Part shown: piece after piece, positions 59,384 to 64,000 of the stretch
How positions within the stretch are numbered: the first letter of the stretch is position 1
How the letters are laid out: the number at the start of each line of letters is the position of its first letter
DNA from: an uncultured Eggerthellaceae bacterium
GTDB taxonomy: Bacteria; Actinomycetota; Coriobacteriia; Coriobacteriales; Eggerthellaceae
DNA length: 64,000 bases
Assembly (NCBI GenBank): GCA_910580205.1
Contig: CAJTVP010000001.1
Span: forward strand, 40,223 to 104,222
Reading direction: 5' to 3'
Translations under genes and position numbers: made by a program
Notes under the pieces: model-generated
The model's input: only the letters and a program-made list of their open reading frames with translations
The model's database searches: none
Told to the model about the DNA's origin: nothing

Positions 59384-59830
59384 ATGGGCATAAAAACGAT
59401 GACATATTCTGAGGAATCATTGCTGGTCGGAGCTGCCGAGAGCATTTGGGAAGGCAGCGATGCTAGGGTCAATATCGGTATTGATGTGAGCGAGAAACTG
59501 GTTGATGCGATGCGCCTATTCTTGGAAGATGAATTGGCGTTGGTGTTCATTACCGATAGCGATATACGCCATATAAAGCGCAAACATGGTGCAGCTGAGG
59601 AGGAGCGCGGTCAGCAGACGATCACTCCACAAGATTTTGCATGCATACCAGAAGGGCTCAATGATTTCGATACATACGAGTTGGCTGATACCGATAAGCT
59701 TGGCAATAAGAAATTTCTTTTGCAGAAGGATATGGATGGCAAGATCTATGTAGTTACGATCCGGCGTGGTAAGCGGAAGCTTCAGATCAAGAAGATGTGG
59801 AAGGGTGATCAGTCGGGTGCCTCGTGCTAG
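59384..59830 (+). CDS. putative BECR/RelE-like RNase (PBECR-type) toxin
   Basis: A 148-residue protein, last in the restriction operon, 24 bp behind the Mrr-like gene. DIRHIKRKHG (61-69), ITPQDFACIPEGLNDFDTYE and the end VTIRRGKRKLQIKKMWKG follow the pattern of the phage-encoded barnase/EndoU/colicin/RelE (PBECR) nuclease folds: a His pair early and a basic strand late. If right, it cuts RNA. No antitoxin gene follows. Inference from pattern only; a non-enzymatic role is possible. Confidence 0.55.
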   Translation: MGIKTMTYSEESLLVGAAESIWEGSDARVNIGIDVSEKLVDAMRLFLEDELALVFITDSDIRHIKRKHGAAEEERGQQTITPQDFACIPEGLNDFDTYELADTDKLGNKKFLLQKDMDGKIYVVTIRRGKRKLQIKKMWKGDQSGASC

Positions 59831-60046
59831 CCTTGAAGGCTCCCTTGGGCTTACGTCCGAAACGACCCCGACGGATAGGATGAATTGTAGCAGGCGATTG
59901 CGAAGATTTTCGCAAAGGATTCAAAACGGATCATTCATACAGCATTCGTGCACGAAAGAGAAAACGGGGGATAGGCGATGAAAAATATATCGTTTGAACT
60001 GGAAAGATCTATTGCCGCATAACGCTTCGTGCGAACTGTTTTCGCC
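59831..60046. other. tail of the restriction island, no gene
   Basis: No convincing gene or terminator in 216 bp. The AT-richer composition of the operon continues to about 60020 (for example AAAAATATATCG at 59980-59991), and GC-rich host sequence returns at the right direct repeat. Confidence 0.5.
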
Positions 60047-60072
60047 GAGTGGGAATAAGCGCTGCCATGATC
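60047..60072 (+). repeat. right direct repeat: copy of the guaA 3' end (attR-like)
   Basis: GAGTGGGAATAAGCGC (60047-60062) is identical to 52263-52278, then T for C, GCCATGA, T for C. It rebuilds Glu-Trp-Glu-stop of guaA plus the fic ribosome-site region. Upstream sequence does not match guaA. Confidence 0.75.
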
Positions 60073-60170
60073 ACGAGCAGCTGATCCGCCCTGCGCTGTT
60101 CGATGATCCCGGCCTGTTGAGGAACGTGGACCCGAAAGAAGTGCTGACTGCTCGCGGCGAAGGGCGATGA
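60073..60170 (+). pseudogene. 3' remnant of a second fic gene
   Basis: GAGCAGCTGATC (from 60074) to the TGA at 60168-60170 matches the last ~95 bases of fic (53078-53173) with scattered differences, most closely over CTGTTGAGGAACGTGGACCC. In the fic frame it reads EQLIRPALFDDPGLLRNVDP. It is joined directly to the fic start region, so about 790 bp are missing and the ATG at 60066 is out of frame. 60171-60300 holds nothing but the ribosome site of the next gene. Confidence 0.8.
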
Positions 60171-60300
60171 AGCGTACAGGCGATCTGCGTCACTCCAGCG
60201 TTTCCCGCTCTGAAGCAGAGCGTCCTTTTGGTTTCAACTTCCCTTCGCCGGTCACTTCGGGAGCGGAAGGAGTAGGCTCCCTAGGTGAGGGGAGGGAACC

Positions 60301-61476
60301 ATGAGCGAGCAGGCGCAGCGATCCATGAAGAAACATCCGGGAGCAACCGAGAAGGGTTCCGGCGCGAAGGCGCATCCCGGCTCCCGAGAGCATGAGATCA
60401 TCAAAGCCAGCTTCATCGGCATCGCGGGCAACATGCTGCTCGTCATCTTCAAGCTGATCGTGGGCTTCGTCTCCCATTCCATCGCCATCATCTTGGACGG
60501 CGTCAACAACGCCACAGACGCGCTCTCCTCCATCATCACCATTGTGGGCACGAAGCTCGCTGGCCGCCGCCCTGACAAGGACCACCCGTTCGGCTACGGG
60601 CGCGTTGAATACCTCACGTCCGTGGTCATCGCGGTCATCATCCTGGTCGCAGGCGTGGTCTCCTTGCGCGAATCCATCCTCAAGATCATCCACCCCGGCA
60701 CGCCCAGCTACTCCACCATCACCATCACGGTGATCGTCGTCGCCATCCTGGCGAAGATCGTGCTTGGCATCATCTTCAAGCGCTATGGCGACAAGACGCA
60801 GTGCGAAGCGCTCATCGCATCCGGCGTGGACTCGAACTACGATGCCGTTCTTTCCGCGGGCACGCTCGTGGTGGCGATCGTGCAGAACGTCTGGAACATC
60901 AACATAGATGGCATCGTGGGCGTGATCATCTCGCTCGTGGTCTGCAAGGCGGGAATCGAAGTGCTCCATGACGCGCTGGCGCCCATCATCGGGGAGCCGG
61001 AGGACAAGCAGATCGTCGCCAACATCAAGGAATACATCCGCTCATTCCCGGAAGTGCATGATGTTCACGATGTGGTGTTGGACAACTTCGGCCCGAACAA
61101 GGTCATAGGATCCGTGCATATCAAAGTGCCTGACACCATGACCGCCCGCGAGGTGGGGGAGCTTTCCCGCAGGATCGTCAAGGGGCTCAAGGCTGAGTTC
61201 CATGTGGATCTGGCAGTGGGCATCTACACGGAGAACACCACCGGCGATTACGCGCCTCTCAAGGACCGCATGGACGCGCTGGCGAAGCGGTGCCAGGAGA
61301 TCACGGGCGTGCATGCGTTCTACGTGGACCCGGACACGAAGACGTGCTATTTCGATGTGGTCGTAGCTGTGAAGGCGGATGGCGACAAGGTCATGGACGA
61401 GCTCATAGAGGGCATGCGGGAGAAGTATCCGGAGTTCTCCTATGATGGCCAGATAGACACCGACTACGCCGAATAG
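60301..61476 (+). CDS. cation diffusion facilitator, probably Mn/Fe type
   Basis: A 391-residue CDF exporter with six helices and a long C-terminal cytoplasmic part (two ferredoxin-like lobes). The metal-site helices read DGVNNATD (N...D in TM2) and SGVDSNYDAV (D...D in TM5). Zn exporters have His in TM5, while an N-D/D-D set is what I recall for manganese-type CDFs such as MntE. The second cytoplasmic lobe after about 300 is extra. GAGGGGAGGGAACC precedes the ATG. Its 3' end overlaps the convergent VanZ gene by 13 bp. Confidence 0.88.
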   Translation: MSEQAQRSMKKHPGATEKGSGAKAHPGSREHEIIKASFIGIAGNMLLVIFKLIVGFVSHSIAIILDGVNNATDALSSIITIVGTKLAGRRPDKDHPFGYGRVEYLTSVVIAVIILVAGVVSLRESILKIIHPGTPSYSTITITVIVVAILAKIVLGIIFKRYGDKTQCEALIASGVDSNYDAVLSAGTLVVAIVQNVWNINIDGIVGVIISLVVCKAGIEVLHDALAPIIGEPEDKQIVANIKEYIRSFPEVHDVHDVVLDNFGPNKVIGSVHIKVPDTMTAREVGELSRRIVKGLKAEFHVDLAVGIYTENTTGDYAPLKDRMDALAKRCQEITGVHAFYVDPDTKTCYFDVVVAVKADGDKVMDELIEGMREKYPEFSYDGQIDTDYAE

Positions 61477-62522
61477 CCCTTCGCGCCCTCTTGGTCTTCC
61501 TGCGCCGGCAAGCAGTCATAGGGCATCTTGCGCGCGAAAAGGTAGAACGTCGCCAGCAGGAGCGCGCCGATGAGCGGCACCGCCAAGAAGAACAGCAACA
61601 TCGCTGCGCGCACAGCATAGAACAGCACGCGCCTCCATCCTTCCCGGCGCTTCGTCTCAAAGGTCATGCGGACGAGCGAACCGCCCGGAGTGCTGCCGCC
61701 GTGACTCCAGGGGATGATCGCTTCCACGACGAAGAAGGAGATCATGGCGCAGGTGGCCATGATGATCTCTTCGCTGCGCGATGGGTCCATGGCTGGCAAG
61801 GAGAAGGGGCGATCCAGCGTCAGCTCGCAGGTCAAAGCGATGATGAGCCAGGGGAGGAGCGTGCAAGACCCTATGATGATCAAATCCACCCACAACGCCA
61901 CGCAACGGCGCAAGAAACCGGGAGCATCGGTCAAGGTCGGATCAGCGGTCCGGGGCGGGAAGAAGCGATCCAAAGCGCGCCCGCAGCCCCAGCCAGCCAC
62001 ACCACCCAAGGAGTTGAAGAGGATGTCGTCCACGTCGAAGGTGCGGTAAGCGAAAGGATACAGCCCGAAAAGCCCTGTCAGCTGGGCTGTTTCTATCAGG
62101 ACGGTCACCGCCACGGACAGGGCGAGGGTCTTTCCCAATCCCAAGCGCCCCAGGCGCTTCGCGATGAACCCGAGAGGCAAGAACAGGATCACATTGAACA
62201 GGACCTGAAAGACCGCTTTCCAGCCGTCTTGCATGATGTCGGAGATGAAGCTGAAGGGATTCAGCTGGGGAGGGATGCCGTAGGTGATGCCAGGCCCGTA
62301 GTCTCCTGATGGCAGAGGATAGAGCGTGAAGCACCCCAATCCGGACAGGTAGAGCACAGCCACATACACGCCGAAGAAAGATGAGGCGCGAAGCCGTCCG
62401 TCACGGCGATACAGATAGGCCAAGATGGGCAGCGTGAGCAGGAGGGAAAGGAACGGCCACAGCAGAAGAGCCATTTGGAAGCTGTCGGTGAACCCAGCCA
62501 GAAATGAGCCGATGGCGCCCAT
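61464..62522 (-). CDS. VanZ-like and RDD domain membrane protein
   Basis: A 352-residue fusion. The N-terminal ~190 residues are VanZ-like, with LNPFSFISDI, NVILFLPLGFIAKRL and FDVDDILFNSLGGVAGW. The C-terminal part is an RDD domain (RRCVALWVDLIIIGSCTLLP, later SLVRMTFETKRREGW). VanZ proteins give low-level teicoplanin resistance in some hosts; RDD proteins are linked to ion exchange. No vancomycin genes are nearby. Confidence 0.85.
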   Translation of the reverse strand: MGAIGSFLAGFTDSFQMALLLWPFLSLLLTLPILAYLYRRDGRLRASSFFGVYVAVLYLSGLGCFTLYPLPSGDYGPGITYGIPPQLNPFSFISDIMQDGWKAVFQVLFNVILFLPLGFIAKRLGRLGLGKTLALSVAVTVLIETAQLTGLFGLYPFAYRTFDVDDILFNSLGGVAGWGCGRALDRFFPPRTADPTLTDAPGFLRRCVALWVDLIIIGSCTLLPWLIIALTCELTLDRPFSLPAMDPSRSEEIIMATCAMISFFVVEAIIPWSHGGSTPGGSLVRMTFETKRREGWRRVLFYAVRAAMLLFFLAVPLIGALLLATFYLFARKMPYDCLPAQEDQEGAKGYSA

Positions 62523-62645
62523 GGCATCCTCCTCCCTTGCGCGCTATCCGTCCGTTCGATGCAAAACGGATGCCAGTGTAGCGCAGGGGTGACGCGGGAT
62601 AGGCGCGTGAGAGGGAACCTGACGGAACTGTAAGGTTCATCATGG

Positions 62646-62692
62646 CATCAGAGCGCATCTGATGTCATAGTCTTAGATGTGCTCTGATGTCA
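62646..62692. repeat. repeats of TGACATCAGA with a perfect dyad downstream of the FAD enzyme gene
   Basis: CATCAGA (62646-62652) and TCTGATG (62658-62664) form a perfect dyad, and TCTGATGTCA recurs at 62658-62667 and 62683-62692, the second overlapping the stop of the minus-strand gene. It may be a terminator hairpin or protein site; there is no T-run. Confidence 0.4.
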
Positions 62693-64000
62693 CTCTCCAA
62701 TGTCATTTTTCCAATGATGCCTTTGGATGCGCTGGATCGCGAACTTGCCTGAGGTGGCTGCTATGGGCAGCCCTCCTGGGTTCGTCATCCACTGACCGGC
62801 GAGATAGAGCCCCGGCAGGCCCTTGACGGCGCCCTTGCTGGCAGGCGGTTTGGCGCTGGACGTGGCCTTGAAGCCCATGTAGCTGCCTCGGTACGCCCCG
62901 CAGAAGCGCTCGTAGGTGAGCGGGGTCCAGGCATCCAGCACCCTGATGCTCTCTGCCGCTTCCGGGAACTCTGCGCCGATGCGCTGAGCGAACAGCTCCG
63001 CCGCGCGTTCTTTCTGCGCCCGATAGCTCTCAGGGCTCAATGAAGCCCACCATTCCCAATCGGCATCGCTCTGGGCGAAGTTGGTTTGCACCACCATGCG
63101 ACCTTCAGGCGCCCACGTGGGCTCGTAGCCATAGCCGTGCACGCTCATGCGATCCGCCTCGCTCGGCCCCACCGCGAACGGCTCGCAGGTGAACAGGGTG
63201 GTGCCATCCGGCACTGATCCCGTTTCCACGGAGAACGCGGCTTGCAGCCCGCTCATCACGGGAAGGGCGGCGCGATCCTCATAGACGCGCCGCCAATCAG
63301 CGGGCATCAGCGAATCGTCGATGAGGCCGCCATAGAGAAGGCTCATATCGGCGGCGAAGACGACGTGGTCGGATGCCGCCTCCGTGCCATCTTCCAGCAC
63401 GACCCCGGCAGCCTTTCCGGCGCTCTGGCGCACGCGGGCCACAGGGCTTTTCAAGTGCAGCTTGCCACCCAGCTGCTCCAAGCGCGCAGCCATGCGTTGC
63501 GCCATGGCGCGGGAGCCGCCACGGGGCACCTGCCCGTTGCCGGAAGCCACGGTCGCGTAGGATACGGCGAAAGCGTAGGCGGCGTAATCAGGGGGCATGT
63601 AGCTTCCGAACAGCATCTGCAAGAGAGGATCGGCGAAGCGCTCGACAAGCTGGCTGATGCTCACATCGCCGTAGGCCTTCATCACTTTCGCCATGTCCTT
63701 CATGCGCAGGCCCATCTTCAGATAATCGAAGGGTCCCATCATGTCCAAGGGCTTCTCGGCGGGTATGTCGCAGCTGCGCGCCCAGCGCACGGCCTGCATG
63801 AGTCGGCGGATCTCGTCGGCATCAGCGGGCGAGAGGGCGCATAGCTCGCGCTCGGTGCGGTCGAGGTCAAGCCAGAGCGCAGCTTCGCGGCCATCAAGGC
63901 GAGCGGTGTAGAATCGGTCGGTCGGCACGAATTCAGTGCCGTCGTCGATGGCGCCCACCGTGCGCCACACCTCGTGAAGGGCGCTTCCTGGTTTGCTTCC
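62690..64000 (-). CDS. phytoene desaturase-like FAD-dependent oxidoreductase (partial, N-terminus off window)
   Basis: About 437 residues are visible and the frame is open through base 64000 (GSKPGSALHEVWRTVGAIDD), so the N-terminal FAD-binding Rossmann part lies outside; the GTG at 63970 is internal. The visible part has the middle and C-terminal blocks of the CrtI/retinol-saturase family: PRGGSRAMAQRMAARLEQLG and the closing GLYLAGQWMTNPGGLP-type FAD motif. Such enzymes desaturate or reduce isoprenoids, or act on unknown lipids in anaerobes. No other carotenoid genes are in view. Confidence 0.88.
   Translation of the reverse strand, partial: GSKPGSALHEVWRTVGAIDDGTEFVPTDRFYTARLDGREAALWLDLDRTERELCALSPADADEIRRLMQAVRWARSCDIPAEKPLDMMGPFDYLKMGLRMKDMAKVMKAYGDVSISQLVERFADPLLQMLFGSYMPPDYAAYAFAVSYATVASGNGQVPRGGSRAMAQRMAARLEQLGGKLHLKSPVARVRQSAGKAAGVVLEDGTEAASDHVVFAADMSLLYGGLIDDSLMPADWRRVYEDRAALPVMSGLQAAFSVETGSVPDGTTLFTCEPFAVGPSEADRMSVHGYGYEPTWAPEGRMVVQTNFAQSDADWEWWASLSPESYRAQKERAAELFAQRIGAEFPEAAESIRVLDAWTPLTYERFCGAYRGSYMGFKATSSAKPPASKGAVKGLPGLYLAGQWMTNPGGLPIAATSGKFAIQRIQRHHWKNDIGE

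Noticed and set aside
53854..59830. BREX or DISARM system
   Set aside because: No PglZ, BrxL, BrxC or DrmA/B-like genes; methyltransferase and helicase-nuclease fit type III-like restriction better.
52263..60072. active mobile element with integrase or transposase
   Set aside because: No recombinase, transposase or terminal inverted repeats were found; only the direct repeats and composition support past integration.
1..64000. CRISPR arrays, tRNA and rRNA genes
   Set aside because: No regularly spaced repeats, cloverleaf-like sequences or rRNA stretches were seen; the only structural RNA recognised is the SRP RNA.

Overview
The window reads as chromosomal DNA of a high-GC, anaerobic, gut-type Actinobacterium, most likely class Coriobacteriia, family Eggerthellaceae. 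The support is an actinobacterial-type integration host factor, a soluble molybdopterin oxidoreductase with its own TetR regulator, a MobB-MobA fusion, several multi-cluster Fe-S proteins, a HypA, and the dnaX-ybaB-recR core block. The genus cannot be fixed from what is seen. The family assignment is an inference from gene content.

Layout. 1-13.9 kb is accessory and stress/transport DNA: a TetR C-terminus running off the left edge, a DHA2 drug exporter with a divergent TetR, decayed ABC and GyrI-like remnants, an AAA/DUF4143 ATPase, a molybdoenzyme operon (small protein, catalytic subunit, ferredoxin) facing a TetR gene across two palindromes, a MerR-controlled paired SMR exporter with a 27-residue membrane microprotein between its subunits, a membrane protein of unknown role, an ABC-F ATPase and a flavodoxin. 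13.9-16.1 kb is alkylation repair: a separate methyltransferase behind an Ada-AlkA fusion. 16.1-20.6 kb is a three-gene cluster: a degenerate ArsM-like protein, a G3E/CobW GTPase and an ArsM-ArsS fusion. An SRAP gene follows, then a 1019-residue Fe-S/FAD oxidoreductase with hypA. 24.9-45.1 kb is mostly housekeeping: CCA-adding enzyme, AspS, cold-shock protein, QueA, MetG, TatD, RsmA, an IscU-like protein with a long extension, SRP RNA, DedA, DnaX, YbaB, RecR, MobB-MobA, a polyferredoxin, mIHF and a (p)ppGpp synthetase. 45.2-52.3 kb carries an amidinotransferase behind a clear promoter, an MHS transporter, an MGMT-like protein, glycerol kinase, a membrane-anchored EEP phosphatase and a short GMP synthase.

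52.3-60.2 kb is a defence island placed exactly at the 3' end of guaA. It holds a Fic protein with a VbhA-like antitoxin domain, then a visibly AT-richer operon: Mod methyltransferase, Res helicase-nuclease, an Mrr-like nuclease protein and a small BECR/RelE-like putative RNase. A near-perfect copy of the guaA 3' end and a fragment of the fic 3' end lie on the far side, so the island is bracketed by direct repeats. The window ends with a CDF metal exporter, a VanZ/RDD membrane protein and a carotenoid-desaturase-like FAD enzyme that runs off the right edge.

The two loci most likely to be undescribed as systems are the ArsM-like/GTPase/ArsM-ArsS cluster (16.1-20.6 kb) and the guaA-bracketed four-gene restriction operon with a candidate RNase toxin (53.8-59.8 kb). 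Functions are assigned from motifs and remembered family features; no database search was run.
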